This document shows positions 54,276 through 61,444 of a stretch of DNA of 64,000 bases, piece after piece. Within the stretch, counting starts at the first letter, position 1. Every line of letters starts with the position of its first letter. The stretch is from a virus. The position numbers and the translations under genes were made by a program. The notes beneath the pieces were generated by a model. That model searched no databases. It saw only the letters and a program-made list of their open reading frames with translations, and had not been told where the DNA came from. The stretch is from positions 34,370-98,369 of the IMG/VR virus record IMGVR_UViG_3300025889_000085. One strand, written 5' to 3'.

Positions 54276-55362
54276 CTGTACTAACTACACGTTCTACTTC
54301 CGTATCTTCCATTTCTGGATAGATAGGTAAACTCAAACATTCAACACAGAACGCACTGGCTTCCCTGTATAACTCTGCTACGTAGTTAATATAGGGATAG
54401 CCCACAGGATATTCGTATAAAGGACGTTCGTAGTGTACCTTTACTTCAATGCCTCTGGTAGTCATGTGTTTAAGTAAGCCACTACGGTCCACAGTTTTAA
54501 TTACATACTTGTGCCAAGCATGTTCTGCACCTTCAGTTACTCGAGGTGTGTCTACAATGTCCCGAAGTTCTTGTGTATAGTAATTGGCTATCTGTTGGCG
54601 TCTTCGCTGCCACTGATCAAAATGCTCTAACTTAACCAACATTTGAGCGCAGTCTACTTCTGACATTTTACTGTTAGTGCCAGTTATGTCATGACTGTTG
54701 GTTTTGCCGTTGTCTCTGTAGTCACGTATGGTTTTGGCATCTGCCAAATTGTCCACTAACACCATGCCACCTGATCCATAGTTGGGCAAGTTCTTTGTAG
54801 GATCAAAACTTAAAATGCTTACGTCTCCAAGACAGCCACTGGGCATGCCCCGATAACTTGCACCAAAACTCTGTGCAGCATCCTCGATAATTTTTATGTC
54901 TTTATTAAAAAATCTACAGATGTTGTAGAATCTGTCGTAGTCAACAACGTTGCCAAATATGTTTACGTACATTACTGCCTGTATGCCGGCAGCATCTATG
55001 GCATAGTCCATACTTTCCAAATTTATCAGTGCTTGATCATCTGTGTCGCATAACACAGGTGTGTTGCCGTTTAATAACACAGCGTTTATTGTAGCAATAA
55101 AACTAATTGTAGGAATAATAATCTTTACAGGTTCTTGAAACAACAGTTGTTGTGCAAATACTAAAGCCTGTGTGCCGCTGCCTACTGCTACTGCATAACG
55201 TCTATGGCAACGTTTTGCTATTTCCTGTTCAAACTTTTGAGTATAGTCACCGTCCAGCATTTGTCCACTGGTGTAGACCTGATCTGTTACTGCTAACAGT
55301 TCTTCACGTAGGTTTTGATATTGACGTGCTACGCCGGTAAAAGGGATAATTTGTGTTGCCAA
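54256..55362 (-). CDS. DegT/DnrJ/EryC1-family sugar aminotransferase
   Basis: A 368-residue PLP-dependent enzyme that aminates a keto-sugar nucleotide. Family motifs: GSGTQAL at 61-67 (phosphate-binding), PTISFIATINAVLLNG (84-99), IIEDAAQSFGA at 158-168 (Asp161 contacts the PLP ring nitrogen) and FDPTKNLP with Schiff-base Lys190, then GSGGMV. The C-terminal YEYPVGYP region and CLSLPIYPEMEDTEVERVVS are also typical. Length fits the family. It is downstream of the epimerase, overlapping by 34 bases, which fits joint synthesis of an amino sugar. It converges on the plus-strand operon. Confidence 0.92.
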   Translation of the reverse strand: MATQIIPFTGVARQYQNLREELLAVTDQVYTSGQMLDGDYTQKFEQEIAKRCHRRYAVAVGSGTQALVFAQQLLFQEPVKIIIPTISFIATINAVLLNGNTPVLCDTDDQALINLESMDYAIDAAGIQAVMYVNIFGNVVDYDRFYNICRFFNKDIKIIEDAAQSFGASYRGMPSGCLGDVSILSFDPTKNLPNYGSGGMVLVDNLADAKTIRDYRDNGKTNSHDITGTNSKMSEVDCAQMLVKLEHFDQWQRRRQQIANYYTQELRDIVDTPRVTEGAEHAWHKYVIKTVDRSGLLKHMTTRGIEVKVHYERPLYEYPVGYPYINYVAELYREASAFCVECLSLPIYPEMEDTEVERVVSTVKGYLR

Positions 55363-56327
55363 AATTTACTTCCTACTAACCAAGCGTGATATCGTTCAAA
55401 ACCTTGTTCTACATCTACTGTGGGGAAATAGCCTAAGTCTGCCTGTGCTCGTTCAATACTAAGTCTACCACGTTTGGGAAAGTTTAAGTCTCTATCTTGA
55501 ACTTCGTAACTGCCACGACCTACAATATCTATACAAAGTTGGGCAGCACCCTCTAACGTTAGCGCAATGGGATTACTGCGTGTGATGTTATAGATGTTGC
55601 CATTGGCTTTGGATTCTAATGCCGCCAATGCAATTCCTTTGGCAGTGTCGTCGACGTGTGTAAAGTCTAATACTTCCTGTGCGCCTTGTACTTGTAAGGT
55701 CTTGCCCTGTAATGCACTTAGCATGAACTTGCTGACTACTCTGTCGTCGACATCCAATTCACCATAGACTGCACTGGGACGAACAATAACATAGTCCATG
55801 CCTATGCGGCGTGCATAGTCTGCTACAATTTGTTCGCCCGCTAATTTCATAATAGCGTACTGACCTTGTGGCGTACACTGTGCAGTTTCTGTGACAAAGT
55901 CTTGTTCAAAATCTCCATAGACCATACTGGAACTAATGTAGACAAACTTCTTTACACAATGATTTTTGCACTCTTCCAATAAGTTAATTAAACCAGTGAT
56001 CATTACTTCACTGCCTACCACAGGATTTTGTAGTACTACACGCTGTCTAGGAAAACTGGCAAGGTGTACTACCATCTTAGGGTGGAATGCCAACATCATA
56101 TCTGAAATGCCTTTGCGATTTCTAATATCAATGTTGTGTGTGTTACATCTTACTTTGCGTTTGCGTTCACGCTTTAAGTATTCAAGTTCATCTTTAGGAA
56201 TAAAATTGTAATTGGTAAAACTGTCTATACCAAAACATGTATGTCCTTCTTGTTCTAGATATTTTACAACATTATGTCCAATGAATCCACTGGCACCAGT
56301 TACTAATACGTTCAATTGTTGCCCCAC
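55329..56327 (-). CDS. NAD-dependent sugar epimerase/dehydratase
   Basis: A 332-residue extended short-chain dehydrogenase acting on nucleotide sugars. Dinucleotide-binding GASGFIGH at 11-18; VVHLAS at 87-91; catalytic SS at 132-133 with Tyr157 and Lys161 in YAIMK. VVRPSAVYGE and the C-terminal RGRLSIERAQADLGYFP match the family. It acts on a UDP-, GDP- or dTDP-sugar; substrate not determinable here. The neighbouring aminotransferase suggests a 4-keto or 3-keto sugar product. It overlaps its upstream neighbour by 16 bases. Confidence 0.9.
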   Translation of the reverse strand: MGQQLNVLVTGASGFIGHNVVKYLEQEGHTCFGIDSFTNYNFIPKDELEYLKRERKRKVRCNTHNIDIRNRKGISDMMLAFHPKMVVHLASFPRQRVVLQNPVVGSEVMITGLINLLEECKNHCVKKFVYISSSMVYGDFEQDFVTETAQCTPQGQYAIMKLAGEQIVADYARRIGMDYVIVRPSAVYGELDVDDRVVSKFMLSALQGKTLQVQGAQEVLDFTHVDDTAKGIALAALESKANGNIYNITRSNPIALTLEGAAQLCIDIVGRGSYEVQDRDLNFPKRGRLSIERAQADLGYFPTVDVEQGFERYHAWLVGSKFWQHKLSLLPA

Positions 56328-56560
56328 TTTAATTGAAAAAACGTAGCGTCTTCGTCTGATAGGATAGCTTCTACTCTACATCGGTAACCATAAGTTAACA
56401 TACAATGTCCTATGTAAAACACAGGTCGTTCTACAGCATGCTCCATAACCCATTGTCCTTGTTCTGTTTCTTTTTCCCAGCGATACAAAGGTTCAGCCAC
56501 ATAAATTTCCGGGTCTTCTACATCGCCCATTGGAAATTCATAGACTTTAAGTTTTATCAT
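56312..56560 (-). CDS. conserved marine-myovirus hypothetical protein
   Basis: An 82-residue protein starting at the ATG that overlaps the thymidylate synthase stop (ATGA at 56560), preferred over an upstream start 29 codons earlier that would lie inside thyA. N-terminus [20 protein letters not shown] and central [20 protein letters not shown] are patterns I recall from small proteins of T4-like cyanophages and relatives. The C-terminus [20 protein letters not shown] is beta-like. Function unknown; always near nucleotide-metabolism genes in my recollection, not verified. Confidence 0.7.
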   Translation of the reverse strand: MIKLKVYEFPMGDVEDPEIYVAEPLYRWEKETEQGQWVMEHAVERPVFYIGHCMLTYGYRCRVEAILSDEDATFFQLKWGNN

Positions 56561-57456
56561 ACTGCCATGTCTGCTCGAATCGGGGGGTGTGAGGTATAGC
56601 CAATGAGCTCGATATCCTCCATACCGAATGAATCTATCGTCTTGCATTCTGAATTTAGTTTTAGATGTGGAGCAGGTAATGGTTCACGCTCTAATTGTTC
56701 TTTTACTTGCTCTACATGGTTTAGGTATATATGTGCGTCGCCCAGCACGTGAACGAACTCTCCAACCGCTAAATCGCACACTTGTGCAATCATGTGCGTT
56801 AGTAAGGCATAAGACGCAATATTAAAAGGCACGCCTAAAAACATGTCACAACTGCGTTGATACATTTGGCAACTAAGTTTACCATCTGCAACATAGAACT
56901 GACTGAACACGTGGCAAGGAGGTAGTGCCATATCATCTAGTTCTGCTGGATTCCATGCAGTTAAAATATGTCTACGTCCATTAGGATCCTTTTTAATACC
57001 CTCAATCAAGTTTGCTAATTGATCTACTTCACGATACACTAACTTACTGGGACCATCAAATACTTGATCCTTGGCTTGCCAATGACGCCATTGTACTCCA
57101 TAGACTCTGCCTAGGTCTCCTTCAAACTGTGGACCTCGGGGCGGAAACTTTTTGTATTTGTTTGTCCAATACGGAGCTGTGGCATTGGCAGTCCAGATGG
57201 TTGTCTTTTCAGACGCTCTACTACCATGTAGTATCTCTCGTAGACGATTTTCGTCCCCTGAACCTTCAATGAACCACAGCAACTCTGAAACTACGCTCTT
57301 CCAGGCCAGTTTCTTTGTAGTGACAGCAGGAAAACCGTCAGCCAAGTTGTAGCGTTGTTGCATGCCAAACACACTGACAGTACCTGTACCTGTACGGTCT
57401 GTTTTAGTTACGCCATTGTCTAAAACAAACCGGAGTGCATCTAAATAAGTTTTCAT
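56557..57456 (-). CDS. thyA: thymidylate synthase (ThyA type)
   Basis: A 299-residue enzyme that methylates dUMP to dTMP with methylene-tetrahydrofolate. Motifs: [20 protein letters not shown] near the N-terminus, [36 protein letters not shown] with the catalytic Cys, and [20 protein letters not shown], where the Asn that selects dUMP over dCMP is kept. So it should be a true thymidylate synthase and not a dCMP hydroxymethylase. Family start is [15 protein letters not shown] at 57456; a longer frame to 57543 would run into the DHFR gene. It lies 7 bases after the DHFR stop. Confidence 0.94.
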   Translation of the reverse strand: MKTYLDALRFVLDNGVTKTDRTGTGTVSVFGMQQRYNLADGFPAVTTKKLAWKSVVSELLWFIEGSGDENRLREILHGSRASEKTTIWTANATAPYWTNKYKKFPPRGPQFEGDLGRVYGVQWRHWQAKDQVFDGPSKLVYREVDQLANLIEGIKKDPNGRRHILTAWNPAELDDMALPPCHVFSQFYVADGKLSCQMYQRSCDMFLGVPFNIASYALLTHMIAQVCDLAVGEFVHVLGDAHIYLNHVEQVKEQLEREPLPAPHLKLNSECKTIDSFGMEDIELIGYTSHPPIRADMAV

Positions 57457-57463
57457 AACTGTA

Positions 57464-57970
57464 TTATACTGACAAGGGCCTGAAAATGTCAACGTTTTTG
57501 TAAACAGTCCAAGTACATTTTCCGTCTTGACTGGGCCAAGCACCCATTGCTCGCATCATCAAAGTCATCTTACGCATGTCTATTTTGACATCACTTTTGA
57601 ATTGACTTTTGAAATGAGTAACGTGCATTTCGTCAATAATGTCTTTACAGGAGAGGATAATCTCAGGACCACCGATTATCCAAATGTGCTTATTGGGATG
57701 ACGTTTTTGCAGTAACGGAACTTGCTCGACTAAATTACCCTTGACTGTGCCGGCAGTATAAAGTGGACGATTGGTTGCTACATACGTTATTCGATTTTTC
57801 AAAGGCTTAGGCATTTTAGGATCATCGTATGTACGTCTGCCCATTACTACAACATGTCCTTCTGTTTGCTTTTTAAAATACTGCATGTCTTCACTGTGGT
57901 GCGGCCATGGGAGGCTACCTCGGAATCCCATGCCACCCCAGGTGTCGACGGCAAATATTGCTTTAATCAT
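57464..57970 (-). CDS. dihydrofolate reductase
   Basis: A 168-residue enzyme that regenerates tetrahydrofolate consumed by thymidylate synthase. Motifs: [17 protein letters not shown], acidic active-site residue D28 (in DMQYFKK, equivalent to E. coli Asp27), [11 protein letters not shown] and [10 protein letters not shown], the NADPH-binding Gly-Gly pair. [13 protein letters not shown]-like C-terminal strand follows. Length matches bacterial DHFR (159). It sits directly upstream of thyA, as in many phages and bacteria. Confidence 0.92.
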   Translation of the reverse strand: MIKAIFAVDTWGGMGFRGSLPWPHHSEDMQYFKKQTEGHVVVMGRRTYDDPKMPKPLKNRITYVATNRPLYTAGTVKGNLVEQVPLLQKRHPNKHIWIIGGPEIILSCKDIIDEMHVTHFKSQFKSDVKIDMRKMTLMMRAMGAWPSQDGKCTWTVYKNVDIFRPLSV

Positions 57971-58296
57971 AAGTTAGAAAGTATTCTATCTGTCTCGGGC
58001 TGGATTGCCTGCTCAACCAGATCTACATCAACATAGAAATCTACATTAGCAATATATTGATCAAGTTCTTCTAATTTTTTACTAACATGGTGCTCGATCT
58101 CATCGGGATCGGCACCTTCAGATAATATATGTTTGATATCAATATTTACTTCAGTGCCATCTTTAAGATGTACTATTAAACGTTCTAATACGTGTACCGG
58201 TACTTCTTTTTTCTCTACGTCCTTGAGAATCTCACGCCATGCTTTTTTATTGTTTAAGTTAAGCCGTTTTGGCTTTGGCTTTTTTCCTTGGGGCAT
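57967..58296 (-). CDS. conserved phage hypothetical protein
   Basis: A 109-residue soluble protein with a basic N-terminus (MPQGKKPKPKRLNLNNKK) and an acidic helical C-terminal half (EIEHHVSKKLEELDQYIANV). ATG at 58296 has GGTGAG six bases upstream, preferred over GTG at 58308. It starts inside the previous gene, overlapping it by 38 bases, and its stop overlaps the DHFR ATG by four bases. Basic tail plus acidic helix would suit a nucleic-acid or protein-bridging role; no family name is known to me. Confidence 0.62.
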   Translation of the reverse strand: MPQGKKPKPKRLNLNNKKAWREILKDVEKKEVPVHVLERLIVHLKDGTEVNIDIKHILSEGADPDEIEHHVSKKLEELDQYIANVDFYVDVDLVEQAIQPETDRILSNL

Positions 58297-58930
58297 TCTT
58301 TGTCTCACCGGAAAGATTAGCAGCCTCTGCCATTAAACGCTCAGACTCTGCAAGTAATTGTTTTGCTTCTGCGGCCATCTTCATTGCCTGTGCTCTACGT
58401 TGCGTAGCAATTTGATCATCGCTTAAGAAGTCTGTGGCATTTGCGGTTCCTTGTACTTGTGCAGGTTGAGCACTTCCAGGAGGAGCACGTAGTTCGCCCA
58501 CGTCCTGGCCTTCATTGGTTCTCCTTCGAGTTACCATTCCTGCATTGGCATCTAAGTCAGCCATTTCTTTAATGGCTTCTTCGCCAAGAGCCATTTTGTC
58601 AAGGATAGCATTTAGTTCATCTAGTCTAACATTTGATGTTGCAGTTGGAGTAACAATAACTTGATTGGTAGGAACTTTTTTGATCATTGCTTCGGAGTGC
58701 AATGTTTGTAATGCATTGTTGCCGTCTCGCAAAGTATACCTAAATAAGTAATCACTGAACTCTTTTGCTTGTTGTCCTGAATCAGATTCCAGTGCTTGCA
58801 TGATGTCATCATGAATATGTACAGGTAATGCATCTGGATATGTGACTAGACACATATGATCCTCTTCTGGTACTTTTCTATATAGAATAACAACTTTGCG
58901 GCTGTTATGTTTACCGACGTGCTTAATCAT
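58259..58930 (-). CDS. conserved marine T4-like phage protein of unknown function
   Basis: A 223-residue protein. The conserved N-terminal half has MIKHVGKHNSRKVVILYRKV, VTYPDALPVHIHDDIMQALE and AKEFSDYLFRYTLRDGNNAL, followed by KKVPTNQVIVTPTATSNVRL. I recall the same order from cyanophage and pelagiphage myoviruses. The middle is Pro/Gly/Ala-rich and flexible. The C-terminal helix (about 170-205: RAQAMKMAAEAKQLLAESER) looks like a coiled coil and ends in a Lys/Ala tail. AAGGA precedes the start. Confidence 0.7.
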   Translation of the reverse strand: MIKHVGKHNSRKVVILYRKVPEEDHMCLVTYPDALPVHIHDDIMQALESDSGQQAKEFSDYLFRYTLRDGNNALQTLHSEAMIKKVPTNQVIVTPTATSNVRLDELNAILDKMALGEEAIKEMADLDANAGMVTRRRTNEGQDVGELRAPPGSAQPAQVQGTANATDFLSDDQIATQRRAQAMKMAAEAKQLLAESERLMAEAANLSGETKNAPRKKAKAKTA

Positions 58931-58941
58931 AAAAATATCCT

Positions 58942-59160
58942 TTATTGATTTTCTTCGGGAGCGGGTTGCTCTGGCTGTTGAGGAGTTACTACTCCACTAG
59001 CCACTAAAAAATTGTATAAGTTTGTGTATGCTTGACCAATAGCAGTAAATTCTTCTACTCTGTAAGCACCACGATTAGATGCTAGTTGAATTGCTTCTAG
59101 TGCAACAACTAGGTCTTGAACTTGTAAAGGGGTTGTTTGTTTTTGGTCTTCTTCTGCCAC
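58942..59160 (-). CDS. small conserved phage protein, start controlled by a hairpin
   Basis: A 72-residue acidic helical protein: LQVQDLVVALEAIQLASNRG and AYRVEEFTAIGQAYTNLYNF, followed by a Pro/Glu/Gln tail. The pattern is common in marine T4-like phages, function unknown. It starts at GTG (59160) with GGAG 6 bases upstream. That ribosome binding site is in the 3' arm of a long hairpin, so a long transcript should be poorly translated. A late-promoter-like box in the loop could supply a shorter transcript with the site free. Confidence 0.7.
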   Translation of the reverse strand: MAEEDQKQTTPLQVQDLVVALEAIQLASNRGAYRVEEFTAIGQAYTNLYNFLVASGVVTPQQPEQPAPEENQ

Positions 59161-59164
59161 AAAA

Positions 59165-59209
59165 ATCTCCGTGTTTGTAAAGATATTTAACCCTTACAGA
59201 CAACGGAGA
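59165..59209 (-). promoter_or_regulatory. ribosome-binding-site-sequestering hairpin with internal late-promoter-like box
   Basis: TCTCCGT (59166-59172) pairs with the CGGAGA side (59204-59209), and GTTTGTAA (59173-59180) with TTACAGAC (59194-59201), with one bulge and, in minus-strand RNA, one C-A mismatch. The loop is about 13 bases. In minus-strand RNA the 3' arm holds GGAG for the gene at 59160. GTTAAATA (59184-59191, 6/8 to the late consensus) lies in the loop region. T-runs flank both ends, so it may also terminate transcription. Confidence 0.6.
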
Positions 59210-59216
59210 AATTTTT

Positions 59217-59498
59217 TTAAAACTGGTTTTTGTTAAAAGTATCTAGCATTAGTGTAAAATAACTGGCTTCACTGTGACGTTCAAAGGCCGCACACTTGCG
59301 ACTAACCAAAGATCCTGAATCAGTAGTAATGTGCTCACCTAAATAGAAACGACCTTCTAAATTTTCATATATCCAGTTTAGAATGTCTCTATCGTAAGTA
59401 CGAGATTCGAAAAATACTTTTTCAAAATGCGGAGGGCATTCGTCCCACTTACGTAAGTTATGAACATTAAGTGGATTGACTTCACCGTGTTTAAGCAT
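59217..59498 (-). CDS. conserved phage hypothetical protein
   Basis: A 93-residue soluble protein: NVHNLRKWDECPPHFEKVFF, ILNWIYENLEGRFYLGEHI and AAFERHSEASYFTLMLDTF. The mix of aromatic and charged residues and the Phe/Tyr-rich C-terminus resemble small cyanophage proteins of unknown role. It overlaps its upstream neighbour by eight bases. Its stop is followed directly by the hairpin at 59165-59209, which could end its transcript. Confidence 0.62.
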   Translation of the reverse strand: MLKHGEVNPLNVHNLRKWDECPPHFEKVFFESRTYDRDILNWIYENLEGRFYLGEHITTDSGSLVSRKCAAFERHSEASYFTLMLDTFNKNQF

Positions 59499-59790
59499 CG
59501 TCTAACTCATCTGTGGGAGGCAAACCATTGCTGTGAAAGTCACGTGTCTGATCCACATCTTGAAATAATCTTTGTTCTTGTGCTGTCAGTTCGCCAAATT
59601 TTCTTGGATTAGCACATAGGGTGCATTTGGGATCACCGCAGTTCAGTGCATGGTGCTTGGCAAAGCGATGTCCCTCATATTGGTGATCAGGCATTCCGTG
59701 CGACTTAGCAATTTTTTGTTGTTTGTGAATTGCGTTTTCTTCTTTTTGTAAACGTTTACTATGCTTTAGTTTATCTTCTGATTTGCTCAT
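59491..59790 (-). CDS. Cys-pair-containing conserved phage protein
   Basis: A 99-residue protein with a basic N-terminus (KLKHSKRLQKEENAIHKQQK) and HHALNCGDPKCTLCANPRK, in which CGDPKC followed by LC could bind a metal, perhaps with nearby His residues. This block is familiar from T4-like phages, where proteins are small and unnamed. A late-promoter-like TTTAAATA (7/8) ends five bases before the ATG, so the message looks leaderless, as for gp25. Confidence 0.68.
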   Translation of the reverse strand: MSKSEDKLKHSKRLQKEENAIHKQQKIAKSHGMPDHQYEGHRFAKHHALNCGDPKCTLCANPRKFGELTAQEQRLFQDVDQTRDFHSNGLPPTDELDDA

Positions 59791-59795
59791 ATTGA

Positions 59796-59803
59796 TATTT
59801 AAA
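59796..59803 (-). promoter_or_regulatory. late-promoter-like box abutting the 59790 start
   Basis: Minus-strand TTTAAATA matches TATAAATA at 7 of 8 positions, and TATCAATATG follows. The expected transcription start falls on or next to the ATG at 59790, just as at gp25, where the sequence is GATAAATATTCATATG. It overlaps the stop of the upstream gene. Confidence 0.5.
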
Positions 59804-60029
59804 GATTTTTATTCAAGTCACTTTTCTTCACACGATTTACTTCTAATGTTACACACATGGTGTTAAACTGTTGTCCTGGTTTAAGCCTGGGCCATAGTGT
59901 GTCACGAAGTTTTTTCTGGCACTGTTGTTCACTTTCATAATAACCTTCGTACTGTACCATTTCACAACTGGAGACCTGATTACTAGCACAGGCCATTATG
60001 ACCGGAATAAAAAACGTTACTAGTTCCAT
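59799..60029 (-). CDS. small exported or lipoprotein-like Cys-rich protein
   Basis: A 76-residue protein whose first 20 residues (MELVTFFIPVIMACASNQVS) are hydrophobic with a possible lipobox IMAC at 11-14, or a signal-peptidase site nearby. The rest has three further Cys (about 22, 36 and 58), YYESEQQCQKKLRDTLWPRL and a basic C-terminus. It could be an envelope-targeted protein acting during infection. ATG at 60029 overlaps the stop of the VWA gene (TAATG). No family recognised. Confidence 0.6.
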   Translation of the reverse strand: MELVTFFIPVIMACASNQVSSCEMVQYEGYYESEQQCQKKLRDTLWPRLKPGQQFNTMCVTLEVNRVKKSDLNKNL

Positions 60030-61324
60030 TATGCACCTGCCAGTTCTTTTGCCTTTTCATAGTGAGCCCAAACACCAAAGGGCGGCTCGCACTCAGTGTT
60101 GCCTTTGATAATGAATACAGTATCACAGTAGTCGGGGTCACCCCACGAACCATATGGATAACCATCAGTAAACATGATAAACTTCTTAGGTTGAATATCA
60201 TTTTCTTTCATGTAAGTCCAGTTACAGTCGTAGTCAGTACCACCACCGCCTTGGGGTTCATATTCCAAGATGCTGTCGAGATTGTCACTGCTAAACTCTT
60301 GATGATTGTACACTTCTGTATCAAATGACCAGATATGAATTTTGTATTCATCATAGGCTTCCATAATGCCTTTGACTTCGCCCAGGAAAGCCTTGATGTC
60401 TTCGTCACCAATACTGCCCGACATGTCCAATGCGATGTGCGCTTCAATTTGGTCACCAGGAATCATACCGGGCATAACTGCATCCATTGCCCAACCACGT
60501 CGGCTGGGACGCATCCAACTAAAGTCATCTTTGACAATACTTTGGATCTGTTGCTGAAGCAGTTCACGCCAGTCAACCACAGGTTGCGTCAAGTCCTTAA
60601 TAAGACGCTTAACACCTGAGGGCAAGTTACCTGCACCTGTAGCCTGAGCAGCCTGTAGTACTGCTTCGCGAACTTCGTCACGAATTTGACGGCGTTCCTC
60701 ATCTGACATTTTAGGACGACCTTTGCCGTTGCCTTCTTTGTCTCCGTCCTTGTCATCGTCCTGATCACCCGAACCTTCCTGCTCGTCGAGGTGCTCGTCA
60801 ATCATTTTGTCAATGAGATCGCTGATGTCAATCTTCTCAGCCTTCTCATACAAATCGTCGTAGACTTCTTCAGCACTCCAACCTTGATACTTTGTATCAT
60901 GCAGGCAAGGAGTAATCTTGTCGCCAATCCGTTGTTCAACCAAGTCTGCGTTTACGCAAAAGTCTGCGGCGCAATTAAAAAGCATAGGGTCACGATCCGG
61001 ACCGCAACGACCCATATGGTCGTAGACATTATGTAACACTTCATGCCCAAACAAGAATTCAAGTTCTTTGGGTTTGAGTTTGTTTACGAATTCGGTATTG
61101 TAGTAAAATTTCCTGCCATTGGTTGCGGCAGTGCCACACCATGAATCAGCATTAACCAATTCCAGTCGAGTAGCCAAGTTACCAAAAAACGGAGCACGAA
61201 GCAACAAGCCAATTCGAGCAGTAGTCAACTTTTCACGCACCGCACGATCCAATGCGGGATCTGTCGTTTCGGTTAGCCTGCCGCTGATGCCGGACTTGGG
61301 ATTGGTTGTAGTATCTTTTGACAT
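60029..61324 (-). CDS. metallopeptidase-like / VWA-like protein (DUF2201 type)
   Basis: A 431-residue protein. The N-terminal domain (about 28-160) has a zinc-peptidase-like helix with HEVLH at 94-98 (HExxH), followed by Asn/Cys-rich AADFCVNADLVE. A very acidic linker covers about 176-200. The C-terminal VWA-like domain has a MIDAS-type DMSGS at 300-304, GGGGTDYDC and MFTDGYPYGSW. This is the organisation of DUF2201 proteins, which pair with MoxR ATPases, as it does here with the next gene upstream. Likely a chaperone or insertion system acting on other proteins. It has its own early promoter (61346-61374). Confidence 0.85.
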   Translation of the reverse strand: MSKDTTTNPKSGISGRLTETTDPALDRAVREKLTTARIGLLLRAPFFGNLATRLELVNADSWCGTAATNGRKFYYNTEFVNKLKPKELEFLFGHEVLHNVYDHMGRCGPDRDPMLFNCAADFCVNADLVEQRIGDKITPCLHDTKYQGWSAEEVYDDLYEKAEKIDISDLIDKMIDEHLDEQEGSGDQDDDKDGDKEGNGKGRPKMSDEERRQIRDEVREAVLQAAQATGAGNLPSGVKRLIKDLTQPVVDWRELLQQQIQSIVKDDFSWMRPSRRGWAMDAVMPGMIPGDQIEAHIALDMSGSIGDEDIKAFLGEVKGIMEAYDEYKIHIWSFDTEVYNHQEFSSDNLDSILEYEPQGGGGTDYDCNWTYMKENDIQPKKFIMFTDGYPYGSWGDPDYCDTVFIIKGNTECEPPFGVWAHYEKAKELAGA

Positions 61325-61345
61325 TTCTGCTCCTTGTTATAGTGT

Positions 61346-61374
61346 ATTATACAATCTTTCTGAATTATTGTCTA
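61346..61374 (-). promoter_or_regulatory. sigma70-type promoter of the VWA gene
   Basis: Minus-strand TAGACA (61369-61374), 17-bp spacer, TATAAT (61346-61351). AAGGAGC lies before the ATG. A TACTTTAGTA palindrome sits 4 bp upstream of the -35 box. The spacer shares AGACAATAATTC with the MoxR promoter. Confidence 0.7.
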
Positions 61375-61378
61375 TTAA

Positions 61379-61388
61379 TACTAAAGTA
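61379..61388. repeat. operator-like palindrome TACTAAAGTA
   Basis: TACTAAAGTA on the plus strand, a TACTWWAGTA palindrome exactly 4 bp upstream of the -35 box of the VWA promoter. Same spacing at the promoters near 63580 and 63907. Confidence 0.5.
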
Positions 61389-61396
61389 TTAAAAGG

Positions 61397-61443
61397 GGAG
61401 GACTTACATGGTAAAGAAAGGAGTAAGACCAATGCCTCCATAA
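61397..61443. other. GGAGG/CCTCC inverted repeat between moxR end and VWA promoter
   Basis: GGAGG (61397-61401) and CCTCC (61435-61439) could form an outer stem with a short inner stem CTTAC/GTAAG. On the minus strand CCTTTT follows, so it may weakly terminate the MoxR transcript. On the plus strand GGGGAGG precedes an 11-codon frame MVKKGVRPMPP (61408-61443), which I cannot judge. Confidence 0.3.
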
Positions 61444-61444
61444 A

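Noticed and set aside
56561-56647. 29-codon extension of the 82-residue protein upstream of the epimerase
   Set aside because: Inside thyA; the ATGA overlap gives a natural start.
56557-57456. ThyA homologue as dCMP or dUMP hydroxymethylase of a DNA-hypermodification pathway
   Set aside because: Active-site blocks, including the Asn for dUMP, are those of ordinary thymidylate synthase.
57457-57543. 29-codon N-terminal extension of thymidylate synthase
   Set aside because: It lies in the DHFR gene and lacks family similarity; the family start [10 protein letters not shown] is at 57456.
61338-61442. 34-codon minus-strand frame starting MEALVLLLSLPCK
   Set aside because: It runs across the VWA promoter and has no ribosome binding site; probably chance.
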